From Lunularia cruciata (Eukaryota > Streptophyta > Marchantiopsida > Lunulariales > Lunulariaceae): DNA of 64,000 nucleotides. Within the stretch, counting starts at the first letter, position 1; every line of letters begins with the position of its first letter. Where the stretch lies: NCBI GenBank assembly GCA_948567375.1, contig OX419758.1:7383001-7447000 (forward strand), in the 5' to 3' direction. The position numbers and the translations under genes were made by a program. Below the pieces are notes generated by a model. It saw only the letters and a program-made list of their open reading frames with translations. It ran no database searches and was not told the origin of the DNA. Shown one piece after another: positions 33,171 to 50,755 of the stretch.

Positions 33171-36100
33171 AAGGCGTCAAAAGGTCCAGCAGATGTCCTG
33201 TGTTTGATGAATGAGTCACCGCTATAGTCACTTTAGGTCCCTGGTCTTTGAATGTATTTTGTTTTCAGAAATGTCCCCAGCTCTGGAGGACGAACATCTG
33301 CCGCCATGGGAAGAATTTGATGCAATTAGGAGATATGCTGTCAGTCAGTGACTCGTTGTTTCCACTTGTCTCACGTGACAGCGATTGAAAAGTCTTTCCT
33401 ACGCTATCGGGGCTTGACACCGTGTTACTTTACTCCTTAGGTTGAAACTTTTCCTTAGAGTTTGAAGGTATCTCTTTGAATAGTTCCATCGTGGCGCTAC
33501 CTATGTGAACCGAAAAGAAGACACAATAACACTGGACGCCAAGTCAAAGGAATCGGGAGAAACAAATCCCACGCCTCTGAGTGACAAACGCCTAGTAATG
33601 ATGCTGGTTTTCTTCGACAACTTGGGTTCTAGGTACAGGATAACGACCCAGGAGCCAAGTTTTGGGCATGGTCAAGTCCTTCCGTTTTATCCAAACAGAA
33701 GTAAGCCTGCAGATACTCGTAGTGGGCGCATGATATCATCCCTACGTAGCATTGAAATATACACCAAGAGCTTTGTTTCTTAGTTGTGGTCTATTCCTAC
33801 AAAATCGCGGTACTAGATATTTGAGAATCATGAATCACAAGGAACACGACCCTCCACATAACTTTGGCCGCCCTCCCTAATTTTTATGGTCGGTTGTTCA
33901 AGAATAAAGCTAGCTACAGTTCGCCCCATCTTGTCCAATATCACGCATCATATTTTCTGGATCTAAAATAACTGTATCCTGGTACTAGATTGTAATATCG
34001 TAGGTGTCTAATCTGAGCAGACGAATGAGCGTTACAGACAGGTCCATTCATTACAACTCAAAGCGATCACAATAAATCTAGTTATAGACTCTGGGTCTTA
34101 GGTATCGTGTCTTTACATGTTGAAAATGTGAAGTTCGTTCACTAGGAGCCGAGGCCTCATCAGCCAAGTCTGATCAACTATTCACGTGTCTATCTCGAAG
34201 TACACTCTCGAATTAGTGTAGACATTTTTGCATAAAATGATCGGCCAGGAGTCACTTACTACCAAACGAAATTACGTTAGATGTGAGATCCGCAAGTAAC
34301 AGTTGAATTATATATTCTATGAGAAAAGTATTATAGTAGCTATTGAGGAAGTTTTATAAATCACCTGAAGGATTTCTTGCACACAGAGCTATTTATTCCA
34401 CTACATTCTCTCTCCGGTTTCTGAAGCGTAAATCGAGGGATCGGTCATCTCACTAATTTGATGGACAATAAAATGAACCGTCTATCGAAATACCTAATAT
34501 TTGAGATTTGGTTCTCTAGATAGGTAGGTAACTCTCTGAGATTTCCAAAACGATTCTCGGGGAAGACCATTAAAGTGTCTGGTATGTATATGCTCTCTCG
34601 TATCCGTATACGAGCTATGCTTGTATTCCAAAACGTGGATATCTTATTGGCGCAAAATTTTATTGAAATGCAAATACATATCGTCAAGCTTCCAATCGTT
34701 TGGTAAGCTATCTCTACATTAACTACTCATGATCAAGCTATGGCTACATATACAGTAGTATGAAATATCTTTCCCCGATCGATGCTGATATTTAACACAT
34801 TAGAAAAAAGAACTCCGGACTGATTAATCAATAGCACTGCTGATCCAGTCACTTCACTGAACATGTACACTGCAGAACTTGTACTACCGTATCGTATTCA
34901 TGTACAATCAAACATGATATTGCACTATATTGCGGAATTTCTAACACGAGTTAACAGTAAGTCCTAATAGAGGTAGACTAAGTGGCATTCGGGAATAGTA
35001 TGAAGAATTGTAAATCAGTGATGATTTTATAATTCCAATGGTATAGTATGTTTGGAGAGTACCATCGTCCCTATCCAGATCAAAACAATCCACGGAAAAA
35101 TGCAATACAAAGAGCTAGCACACAGACTCCCAGCACTTTTAACAGTTTTCCCAGTATGTATGTGCAGAACTATAACTGAACTCATTGAACCTGAGCTTTG
35201 GTTCATTATATAGCAACTGGAGAGTGTTGTCATCTTTGCTCAGTTTCTAAATCAACATCGGATCATTGGCTGTGCTCATTCATGCTCTAGACCATGATAG
35301 GTATTCCTGGAAATAATTCGTTCTTCAGAACCATACTCATGCTCTTAAACTGTTAAAAATTACCTTTCTGGATTGCTGGGGAGTTCACAAACGTAGATCC
35401 AATTTGATCCCAAAGATAATAGGTCCGAAACAAATGTACATGAATCATCCCCTAGAGATTATCGGTCACTTATCGTCTGTGATCAGAACGAGTTTGTGTA
35501 TTATTAGGTAAGTCAAAACCTAGATCTGAATTACAGTCATTTTGCAGCCTCATGTTATTCAAATGATTTGGACGTAAAGAGTAACGGTCGGTTCAGCCCG
35601 ATGAACCGACCTAAATATTCTGAAAGCATAAGCCATACAAAACGAATGCGAAATGAGGAAGCTTGCCCGAGTACCTCGTAATCTGATCACATTTTCCTGA
35701 CACTTACAGAAAGTCATCAAAAAGTGTTCGATTCCGGGTCCAAAGACAGATTCTTGCAGAGGTATTCTCCCCCGGTTACTCTCCTCCCATCCCCAGTATG
35801 TACCACCTTTATACCTTGCACGATGGAGAACCCACAGTACTGTTACAGTCCGGTTACAACTACATTCGTCATGAATTTGGATCAAGTCCGTTTCCATAAT
35901 GAAGTCTCGTTATTTAGAGAAGAGCGGACACTGGCAGTTCTGCAACGAGTTAACAAGATATTTTGTATATCCAAGCTTAAGATACTGAGTGTCGGAGGTT
36001 ATTCCATCTGCGTTCTCCTCACCGTCTTCTGTGTGGGAATAGGATTGGTGCAAGAAAAATAATCATCATGTCTAATCACTAGTAATTGAAAGTCTGTCGA

Positions 36101-36308
36101 GTGTTGAGAGACAACAATCGATAACGCAAAAGGAGAAGTAAGTCATGCACTTGATTCACTTCGGTATATCTCCGTACACTTGGTTTAAGACTTGATTAAA
36201 CTTCCATGTTGATAAGCCCATGAGGTAGGTCTGAACAGCAAGTACTCGATTATATTTTAGAGTAGATTGATTGCTCGGATTCACCCTGTTCCTCTATGTG
36301 AAAGGAGC
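33171..36308. other. Intergenic, upstream of the protease gene; no gene
   Basis: A weak LINE-tail remnant may start at 33402 (CTATCGGGGCTTGACACC, then GTTACTTTACTCC) but loses similarity quickly. The frames 33505-33783, 35559-35897 (minus) and 35724-36062 (plus) have no signal, domain or biased composition that would support a gene. Confidence 0.45.
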
Positions 36309-36309
36309 T

Positions 36310-36317
36310 CTATATAT
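36310..36317 (+). promoter_or_regulatory. Possible TATA box of the subtilase gene
   Basis: CTATATATTCAG lies about 265 bp before the start codon. This leaves a 5' leader of about 230 bases, long but usual enough in plants. No other support. Confidence 0.3.
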
Positions 36318-36580
36318 TCAGGGCCATCCGTTGCTTTGCTGTCAGTAAACCACTCTGCACTTTCAACTGTTACTAGAAGGCTATTTTAGTAGATCAGACC
36401 GGATGAGATCCAATCTGTTGAACTTGACTTCAAGTTGACAATTGGCCTTGATTATGTGTTTCTTGTCAGTCAGGCCGGGAAGGAACTTTGTAAACATTTG
36501 GGGCGAATAAAGTTTGGTGGTACAGAACCGTAATAGAGAACGATCAGTATCAAAAGAGGGAGACGAGAACTGTTTAGAAA

Positions 36581-41427
<4,847 letters not shown>

Positions 41428-43216
41428 TTCGTCACGAGGGAGTGAATGACTCCGATTGAGTTGAGCCCCACGCTTGTCTTGGAAGGACTTGAGTTTCCAC
41501 CACCAGACTCCCAAGGGAATGAATCAGTGCTCAATTTCTTGGATAATGATCGCACTTGTAGTGCAGCCAACTTTCTGGTGATGACCTGGTGATTTTCAAA
41601 TAAAACGAAGGATGTCATGGCTTTCCAGACATCTTTCTTTCTTGGCCTTCACAGATGACAAGTGAACTTGTATGCGGACTAACGGAGTAACTTGCAGAGA
41701 TAGACTTAAAAGTACCCCAACTTTCGCATGTAGAGTTAACGGCACCCCAAGTTGACAGGAAGACTTAACAGGACCTCATTTAGTTTAACGTGGCACGAGT
41801 GTTCTACTTGGCACCTGATTTCATGAACAACTAGGCAATGTTCTTCTAATACTTGTTGGATCCAATTTCACACAGAACATGACCGGTCGTCCTTGTTTAT
41901 CATGGTAACGAGCGGAATTTCTGTAATTGAGGACTTTTTAATCGATTGTCACTTAGATGTTTTGGAGAACGATGATTGATTAGTAATTCATGAGGGGATG
42001 TGGAATTGTAAGCGGACTGGTTTGCTTAGGAAGAATAGATCATCCATGTGCGGTTTGGGTGGACATCTGGTGGATGAGTATAACCTCACTCTAGATCTCG
42101 AACACACATATTGAAACAGCAATCGAACTAGAACGCAGCTCGAAGTGAAACGAATTCGATTTTTCACTTAAACAAAGAATTTTGCATGAAATTACAAGAA
42201 ATCAACTTTCGGGCAGGACTGGAATTCAACTAGGAGAACTTATATTTTGGGCTTGATGCGGAGTTCGGTCCGAAGTTTGGGCCCAGAGTTCAGACACAGA
42301 AAATTAGATTTTTGAGCTGGATGCGGAGTTTCGGCCAAAACAAGGACTACGTTCCAATACAAGGGATTTAGCCTTTTGGACCGGCGTGGAGTTCGTGCGC
42401 AATTAGAATTTAGGCAAAAGAAATGACCAGAGATCATCCCACAAGGTTTAAGCTCTCGTCGAGGTCGAGAGGTTAAAATTGGGTTGTCGGCCTGAAGAAA
42501 TGACAGAAATTTTACTCAGCTCTACAAGAAACTGAGGCGAAAATCTGGAGATAATTGAATTGAAAATATGGAGCATCTGTCGAATAATTCTTTCTACGCC
42601 GACTGTACTACCTGCCTGTTATTTTTTCTAATAATGTGTAGATCCATTACCTTGATAAAAACATTGCTTGTCAACAAGGAACCGGAACCGCCAGTAGGAT
42701 ATAGGATTACAAGGTGGACGGCAAAAAGGGATGACAGGTCGGACCACATGGCACCAAGGGTATTGTTAAGTCTAGGGTATTAAATATAGGGACCTCCTAT
42801 TTCCACCACAATACGGTGAATTAATCGACCCTAAACTAGTCTCCGCGATGGGGTTAAATATGGTGAAAATAGTTTAGAATGTGGTGAAAATAATAACTCT
42901 CTAAATTTAATCGTCAAAGTTGGAGTGCTGTCACGTCCGTCTATGGCGAACTTGCTTGCCGCGCATGAGGTGGGGAGAGGACTACCTGCGATTGAGTTCT
43001 TCGCATGACTCTGGTATGGTTCCCACGAGGCTTGAATTTCTCTCGCTCTCTCCTATGAGGTGCCGTATAGAAAGTCTTTTATGCAGTGTGACTTAATACG
43101 CCAAAGGGATGCATTCCTGTACTCGAAAGCCGCATACCGTGGTTATCGTTTGGTTTACTTTTCACCTCCTAAGCAACTCCCCTCGGATATCCATGGATTT
43201 TCTTCTTCATGAAAAC
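41428..43216. other. Intergenic downstream of the protease; no gene
   Basis: Contains two short self-similar stretches: ACTTAAAAGTACCCCAACTT versus GTTAACGGCACCCCAAGTTG (41705-41760), and TTGATGCGGAGTTCGG versus TGGATGCGGAGTTTCGG (42252 and 42317). No open frame carries recognisable features. Confidence 0.45.
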
Positions 43217-45726
43217 GGGAAAAGACAGCCAAGTAGAACACAAGAAGGATGGGAAGACCTCATCAAGCCCGGCACAAGGGGGAGACAAAAGAGAGGTAAA
43301 ATGGGGCTAGGCCCCAATAGGCTCCAGATGAAAAATCTGCCCCACCATACCTAAGATATCTGGGCTATGCAAATTGTAAGGTCTACAAACTACCAGAGCA
43401 TTCAAAGAAGTATCATCTAGTGTGAATTTTCTCCCATGGATTACACCAACCAATGCTCTCTATAGAGCAATGGACACACATTGTTTAAACTATACTACAA
43501 AGTATGAGAGTGATATCCCTTTACGGCTAATATGATAAGCTCTTGCACACTCCATTACAAATGTATCTACATTGTGTCCATCACTCCATATAAATCCAAG
43601 TCTAGAGGAACAAAGAGATGACGTCGTTGTATACCCCTATACTTGGAGACCTTGTGTGTTACTGCTATGCTCAAAGCCCATCCAAGAGGATGAGTAATCA
43701 ATCCATCCAAATCTGCATAACAAGTAAGATCTATAATCACAACATCTGCCACTATGACCTAATCATCTCAGACCAAGTATAAGTATGCTCAAACACATGT
43801 TGCTTGCAAAGCATACTAACGCTCCCTCCAAGCAAGATATCCACTCTCTTGTGCCATAGCAAACACTATATTCCTGATGGCATCATGGGTAGTTATCTTT
43901 GTAATCCAAAAGGACACGGTGACATATGGACCATTGTTGCATCTAGTGTAGAACATCCACAAGTGAGTAACAAAGATGCATACTGGCCAAACCTAGGCAA
44001 AACCTCATTGTTATAGAGAAGGTGGCTGGTGAAGGTCAAAAGCCCTAATGCATGGTTGAGCTAGGATCCAAGAGCCTATACCCTTGCCGGAGTGAGAGCA
44101 AAGATGTGCTCTAATGACCCAAGGAATAGACGAGTCAACTAAGAGAGAATGTAGCATAAGCTAACATAGTTGCTCCATCAAGGAAGACTACAAACCTTTG
44201 GTCCAATCTGATGGTAGTGAAGCAAAGGATGGAAGGTCCTCTTGTGCATGTGGAGATAGACCATCTCTTGTCTACCACAATAATACTTGGAGGAAAAAGG
44301 ATCACTCCTCCACCTCAACCACATATGTCTCCAAAATTGGCCTATCAACAACCAAAAAATGAGAGGAAATTAGGGTGCCAAGAGAGCTTAACTACCCAGA
44401 AACACTATAGGTGTAATCTTCTCCATAGATAATAGGCATACTCCTCCGTATGAGATTTGTAGAGATGTATGTCTATGTGCTAAATCCACTTTCACACACT
44501 CAAATGTCCTTGGTCCGATGATATTACCAGAGACTCCCATGATCCTTCTTACAAAAGCTCTTAGATGTGATAGGAAAGTCAAGAAAAGGAGAGCCGTGCG
44601 GAGAAGATAAGTTGGTAACAAGCAATACTAGAGGAGAGTATATCAAATGCTACCTCTAGATCTCTTAGTAGGGTAAGGTCATCTACACGGAGAATATCCT
44701 CTGTAAGGGTAGCATCTATGAAGCATGTGACAAAATCCTTAGATCCTACCAACATTCCTAGAATATATGGTCCATATGTAGATGTAACACACCCTCTAGA
44801 AGCTCAAAAAAGTGGAGAAGGATACTTGAAGAGGACCATGCTCTACACTTTGACACCTTGACTCTCAAGCCTACAAGGTGTAGCTTTGTGGTCAATGATC
44901 AAAGGCCTACCTAATCTGATTTATATGGCCCACAATATATGTATTGTCTACCAAGGAGGGAAATACACAACTTGGCATGGCAAAAGTAGAAGATAAGAGA
45001 GCTTTGAAGTGATCCATGGTAAAAATAGGTCCCCTTAAAGGATCTCCCTATCATGTACGGACAACTAACTCCAAGAAGGTGACTCCTTCTTGTGACCAAA
45101 CATGTTGGTATTAAAGGGAAGCATGAGAGCCATAGAATGATACACAAAAGAAATGAGACCTGCCAAGGATCCACCTGCCTCCTTAAGCTCTCTAAAGATA
45201 AATGCCCAAGCAATGCTATTAAAAGCATTCTCAACATCCACCTATAGGACAACCCACTATGGATGGATATTTAGGAGTGCCTTGATTCCTAAAGTTATAG
45301 CCTCACAATTTCCAAGTGTAGTTGTTCCAATCTGATGTAGACTAAGGTGCTCTTGAAAGTGAGATTGATATTGAAGGACAATGGTGTGGCTAATCAAACA
45401 CAAAATGATCTCTCCCATAGCAATTGGTCTAATGTCCCATATGTCATTTTCCATCACAAGAAGTCAATGAGCCCCTAACACCTGACTAACTTACGTAAGA
45501 GTATCTCTCCTTGTATTGTTGCAGTCACTTGAAACAACCTGGTAAATCCACTAGAAGGATCATTTGCTTGAAAGCAATATGTAAGATGCTCATATACCAT
45601 CCTTGAAAAACCTCCAAAGGAGAGACAAGAGGTAATGCACAATGCTTGTAAAAAAAACCTATCAAGACATAAAAGTTGCTTAGGATGATAATCTAAGATC
45701 TCCAATGGTACTCTCTCTCTTGCCAT
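43217..45726 (-). mobile_element. LINE-like non-LTR retrotransposon, longest copy (inactive)
   Basis: Minus strand, RT domain in order: GFSRMVYEHL (about 45600), DIRPIAMGEIILCLISHTIV with LSLHQIGTTTLGNCEAITLG (45257-45457), GDPLRGPIFTMDHFKALL then CVFPSLVDNTYIVG (about 44935-45055; catalytic ADD changed to VDN), the FLSHLRAFVRRIMG segment (44388-44621), then the C-terminal region and 3' tail. The tail starts with GGGGCCTAGCCCC (43302-43314) and ends near CTTGGCTGTC at 43217 (usual GCGGTCGCC). Frameshifts and stops throughout, so it is dead. The 'RPIA.GE' and 'H...C..GG' motifs place it with a plant/fungal class of non-LTR elements having a short non-poly(A) tail. Confidence 0.78.
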
Positions 45727-45742
45727 ATGATGTATTGAGCAT

Positions 45743-45744
<2 letters not shown>

Positions 45745-45811
<67 letters not shown>
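45745..45811. repeat. (TA)n microsatellite, about 33 units
   Basis: An uninterrupted TATATA run immediately 5' (minus sense) of the LINE copy. Highly variable in length in most genomes. Confidence 0.95.
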
Positions 45812-45813
<2 letters not shown>

Positions 45814-45817
45814 TCTA

Positions 45818-46078
45818 TTACATATGATGTAGCGGAAGAGATAGTCTCATAAGTAAGACTTGCCATAGACAAAGGATGTAGGCTTGTGATACTCTACTAA
45901 ACTTCCCGTGTGACATAATATCATACTCTATCATAATTGAATGGACTTTGTGGTAGAATCTATCTCCTAAAACATGCAGCCCTAATTGACTCCTCTTGTA
46001 AGGCATTCCAATCCTCCACTCAGAATTGATGAAATGTAGCAACCATCTCTTTATGTCCGACATGTCTTCCACTAACAT
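45818..46078 (-). other. Open stretch of 86 codons 5' of the LINE, unassigned
   Basis: Reads MLVEDMSDIKRWLLHFINSE and continues with YDIMSHGKFSRVSQAYILCL. It could be further LINE coding sequence separated by the (TA)n run or part of another repeat. No family recognised. It ends just before the LTR of the next element. Confidence 0.3.
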
Positions 46079-46131
46079 AACAAAAGCACCATCAAGGGAG
46101 TAAGAGAAATAAGAACCAAGCTAACTCATCT

Positions 46132-46822
46132 AATGAGCAGGCCTACTTCTCACTCAAGATGAACATTTGATGGCAATTATGGTAGTGCACCATGGACTAA
46201 GAAGGCAAAAAACTCCATTTTGATCATACTCCTCTTAGGCTAACATTCCAAAACTCAAGACATTGCTCATTAGAGAACTCAATGAAAGAGAGATAGTTCC
46301 AAATGAAAAGATGCTGAGTACCTCTTCACCCCTAATTTATATACTTGTGAAATATTTACTCAATAAAGTTACTAATTAATAGAGTAACTCAAGTTACTAG
46401 ACTAAAAGTCAAATAAAGTCAAAAATTCTAAAGGAATATCTATCCTCATGGGAATATTTCCTTAAGCATGTGATCTTATCTTGATCCAATCACTAAGTCA
46501 AGAATTCCTTCACATGGGCTATCCTTGGACTCTAGAAGAATCCAAAACAAAAAGGCTTGTGAATCCAAGAGTTCTCAACTCTTTCCTTAAAGCCAAACAC
46601 TTAAAAATAATATCAAGTCAGGCATTAGAATCCAAAATAGTGGTGCTTATTCTTTCCACTCCCTCTAAATTAGGATCCCCTTAATCTTGGCTATGACTAA
46701 CTTTAGCTAATCATAACTAATGTAGAACCATCTTTTATCTCTATATAAATAATATCTCTCAAGTACTTGTAATATCAAACTAAATATCACAATATCACAC
46801 ATATGCACAAATGGATGTTACA
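46132..46822 (-). repeat. 3' LTR of the older Ty3/Gypsy element
   Basis: Minus-strand sense begins TGTAACATCCATTTGTGCAT and ends GGCCTGCTCA. Collinear with the 692-bp LTRs of the younger element but clearly more diverged. Preceded by a polypurine-like stretch (CCAAGGGTAAA). Confidence 0.85.
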
Positions 46823-47040
46823 TTTACCCTTGGACAAAAATTTCACTTTGTCCTCAAACTGAAGGTCTCTCTACCTTCTATAATACATCTTCAACTTATC
46901 ATGGTTAATCCTATCAAAGTGTCCTCCTCCCAACTCCTTGAGATCATAGGTGTAATTGCACCTTCTCCACTATGAAAGGTCAAAATACTTAGGCAAAAAC
47001 TTCTTTTGCATTCTCTTGAATTAAATAGAATCAAACAACA

Positions 47041-47700
47041 TTATTCAATCACCTTTTTTGAAGTGCTACACCTTCTTCTTGCCTTACCTCTTGTCATAGC
47101 TCTCATTTTTTTTTCCTTTGGGCTTGCTACACTCAAACCATAGCAATTGCTCTTTCCTCCTTCAATTCCATGAATTGATCCTTCTTTGACTTCTCTGCAT
47201 CGCCTCCTTGTGCTTTCTTCAATCTCATATGAAATGCTTTGGAAGGTAGGAAGATCAAAATGAATAGATAAAGTAGACTCAATACCATATACCAAATGAA
47301 ATGGAGAATATTTGGCGGAAATCTTCATGGTTTTCCTATACTTTCACAAAAATACATGAATCCTCTTGTCCCAATGATTTTTAGCTCCTTCTATTTTTGC
47401 ATCTTTGGCCAACATCATGCACAAGGTCTAATTGGTTCTCTTTGCCAAGCCATAGAAATTTAGCTTTTAGGATGTAGTTACTCTATGTGTGATAGAAAAA
47501 TATTGTAGCATGGCTATAGTGATGCTCCTTGTAAACTCTCCTCCTGTATCAAAAACCAATTCCAAAGGGCACCCAAACCTTGTGATTATGTGTTCATAAA
47601 GAAATCTACCAATTTCATCTTTGTTCTTGTCCCTCAATGGTCTAGCATCAACCCACTTGGTAAGATAATCAATAACTACCACAATGTATCAATTGTTCCT
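47041..47700 (-). pseudogene. Integrase fragments of the older element
   Basis: 47467-47682 gives VVIDYLTKWVDARPLRDKNK and FGCPLELVFDTGGEFT: the core around the second catalytic Asp, with the usual DRG changed to DTG. 47041-47328 gives KYSPFHLVYGIESTLSIHFD, the C-terminal end of the core. Upstream at 47700-47960 the zinc-binding HHCC region is recognisable but broken. Confidence 0.75.
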
Positions 47701-47985
47701 TGGTGTTCTATTGAGAGGACCTACAAAGTCAATTCCTGACTTCTCAAAAGGTCCTAGCAATGGAATTGATCTAAGAGGGGGAGTGGAATTAAAATTTGTA
47801 GCAAAAGCTTAGTAAATATGACAAGGTTTGCAATAATTAAGAGAATCTTTGGAAATCTCCCTCTCATGATAACCTATGTCTATAATCTTTAAAGCAAACA
47901 CGTTTCATGCAAAGTGTTCCCCACACATTAAACCTTCATGAAACTCCTTTATGAGTAGGATAGAATCTTCTTTACCTACTACTCT

Positions 47986-49400
47986 TCAAAGTAGACCGTC
48001 TACTCCTAGGTGAAAAAGAATATCCTCCAGCATTGTGTAAGGTATAGATATTGCTGCAAGGGCCTTCCTCTCTCTAGCATGCATCCCTTTTGGATAGGTA
48101 CCTCTTGTAACAAAGTCCACAATCTCCTTATACTCCATTGGAACCTCTTGAGTGATTGAGATTGTCATGAGCTCCTCACTTGGGAAAGAATTATCCATTG
48201 ATTCAACTCCATCATGATCATAGGCCCTAGATAACAAATCAAAATTTGCATGTTTCTCTCTTGGTGTATCCTCAACGGTGTAGTCATACTCAGACAAGAG
48301 TATCAATCACCTTGCTAGCCTCCATTCAACATTAGGCTTGTTGAACATGTAGGTCAAAGCCTTGTGATCAATGATAGTGGTGGCTTCCCTCCAATCAAGT
48401 AGTGTTTAAACTTCTTGAGACCAAATATCATTGCCAATCCTTCTCTCTTTGTGATTGAGTAGTTCTTTTTTATTGAAACCATTTGTCTACTAGCATAAGC
48501 TATTGGATGATCATGCACATCCTGGTCTTATTGACTAAGAGTTCATCCTATAGCTACATTGGAAGCATTGGTGTAGTGGATAAAATTTTTACTCCAATCA
48601 CGTTAAGCAAGAATTAAAATTACAACAATGGATTGCTTGAGGTCCTCAAAAGCTTTGAAAGCCTCCTTATCCTCCAAAATCACCATGTATTCTACAACCT
48701 TCTTCATGTAGATGGTCAATGCATAAACCTTGTTGGAAAATGAAAAGATGAACCTCCTATAGTACCCAACCATCCCCAAGAATTGACATAACTTTGTCAA
48801 GCTTGAAGGGAATGGAAGGTTTTGGATTTTTCACATCATCTTAGGATCAATTACTATTCCATCCTTGGAGATGATGTGTCTCAAAAGTAGAGCTCCTTCA
48901 CAACCAAAAATTTATTTGGGTTAAGTGGTGTATTTTCTTTATCCAAGCATTGCAAGACCTTGATCAAGTGCTCAAAGTGCTCTTCCTTGCTCCCATAGAC
49001 ACAAAAGTCATCAATAAAGTCTCTCCTAAATTTCTCAATTAAAGGTTCAAAAACCTTGTTCATGAACCTTTGGAATGTGGCTAGAGCATTGCAAAGCCCA
49101 AAAGACATGACCTTGAAAGCATAAGTTTCCCAAGGTGTGGTGAATATGATGAGTTATTGATGCTCAGGTGTAATCTTGATTTGGTTGTACCCACTATAAC
49201 CATCTCCAAAAGTATACCTCTCATGACTTGCAACCTCCTACAAGATCTCATCTCTGAATGACAAAGGTTAATAGTCATTCTTAGTAACAACATTGAGCTT
49301 CTTGTAATCCACACATACCCAAAGCTTACCATTCTTTTTCTTCACAATCACAATTAGAAACATCCATTTTGAATTCTCCACCTCAAAGATAAAATCTGGT
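47986..49400 (-). pseudogene. RT / RNase H of the older element
   Basis: Four blocks: MSFGLCNALATFQRFMNKVF with FRRDFIDDFCVYGS (48881-49108; catalytic IDD kept), LCQFLGMVGYYRRFIFSFSN (48603-48800), and MILLSEYDYTVED to LGVDGLL (47986-48306). The last block ends in TGA at 47986-47988, the same position as in the younger element. The WVSL-like RT start at about 49360 keeps TGG where the younger element has TGA. Confidence 0.8.
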
Positions 49401-49514
49401 CTCCTTGAGCTTTTCAATCTCCTTCTTCACAACCAAAGCTATAGGTGTGCTATTGCAATGGTACTTTTGGTGGGCTGGTCTTGCATGCTCCTCCATCTCT
49501 ATCTTGTGCTCCTC

Positions 49515-50530
49515 TTAGGTGACTTTGTTTGGATTCTTGTAACTGAAAGCAAACACATAAATGAACTTGTCAAAATTCTCCTCAAATCTCACCTTCTCCT
49601 CCTTGGTAACATTTGGACCATACTTGAGGGTAGATAACCTCCTCTCTATCTCCTCAAGAGTCAATGGTGATTTATCTGGGTCCTTCACAACCTTTGGTTT
49701 AGGTGCAAAATCCATAGCATACAAGGGATTCACATCTGAATCATATTTAGATTCATCTTCTTTTGTGGAAGTCTCTTTCTTTATGCTTGTATCCACACTT
49801 GAAACTCCTTCTTTTGAATCTAATTCCAATAATTAGAAGATGGTGTATCTAAAAAAAAACATTGGAGGTGTTAACAACAAAAACTATACCTCTATGATTT
49901 GATAGTCTAATCCTCAAGTACCTTTGTGCCATTGATCAATTGTGAATCCTACTTTCAACCATGGCCTCCCAAGAAGCATATCATAGCTTGAATCTTTCAA
50001 GACTTGGAAAGTCATGAGATTTTGAACTCCCATGATTGAAACTACCACCTTACCCATCACCCTTACTTGTCAAACTTGTAGCTTGTTTTCCATGCTCACT
50101 GCAAATGTTGAAGTTCTAGAGTGTACCATATCCAACTTCTTTATCAACCTCTTTGACATGGCATTCACTGCAAATCCTCCATCAACAAGTTCATCCTTAA
50201 AATTGAGACCATTCACTCTCATACCAATGTTAGAGACATATTCACAAGCCTTCCATAGTGCTGGCTTGGCATCCACCACTCCCTTGATACTAGAGTTGTT
50301 TCTTTCTTCTTCCTCTTGCTCCTTGTAGAACTCAAATCACCTCTAAGTTCCTTTCTCAAGGTAGGATTCAAAGCAATCAGTTGACCCACTATGATGTTAA
50401 CCTTATAACTACCAACATCCTCTAATATATTGTAGTTCCATTGTTGCTTTGAGATCAAGAAGTCCTTCATCCCCAACTTCTTCTTTGGAGTCTTTGTTGT
50501 TGATAGTATTGAGATGCTAGTGCGAGTGCT
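49515..50530 (-). pseudogene. Protease / gag C-terminal region of the older element
   Basis: 50070-50279 has VNGLNFKDELVDGGFAVNAM, the retropepsin active site in its VDGG form. 50219-50476 has the preceding FLISKQQWNYNILEDVGSYK. 49515-49829 reads MDFAPKPKVVKDPDKSPLTL and on through the linker to FAFSYKNPNKVT just before RT. This copy keeps the linker frame that is shifted in the younger element. Confidence 0.75.
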
Positions 50531-50755
50531 CCTAGAGTCATAAGAGTATCCTTGTTAGGAATATTCTCTTAAGCATGTGGTCTTATCTTGCCCCAACCAC
50601 TAAGTCAAGGATTATTTCACATGGGCTATCCTTGGACTCTAGAAGAATCCAAAATAAAAAGACTTGTGGGTCTAAGCGTTCTTAACTATTTCCTCATGCC
50701 AACCACCTAACAATAATACCAAATCAATTCACTAGGATCCAAAATAATAGTGCTC

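Larger units (their letters stand above)
46132..50755 (-). mobile_element. Older non-chromodomain Ty3/Gypsy element, 3' LTR to broken gag
   Basis: Same family as the 50756-58582 element, minus strand. 3' LTR 46132-46822, then integrase (47041-47700), RNase H/RT (47986-49400), protease and gag pieces (49515-50530). At about 50540-50555 gag passes directly into an internal part of the LTR, so the 5' end of gag, leader, primer site and U5 end of the 5' LTR have been deleted. The remaining 5' LTR half (about 50555-50755) continues at 58583-58758 after the younger element. Every domain carries stops or frameshifts. Confidence 0.85.

Noticed and set aside
35724-36062. 112-codon plus-strand frame upstream of the protease
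   Set aside because: No domain, no signal, unusual composition and an overlapping antisense frame of equal length; taken as chance.
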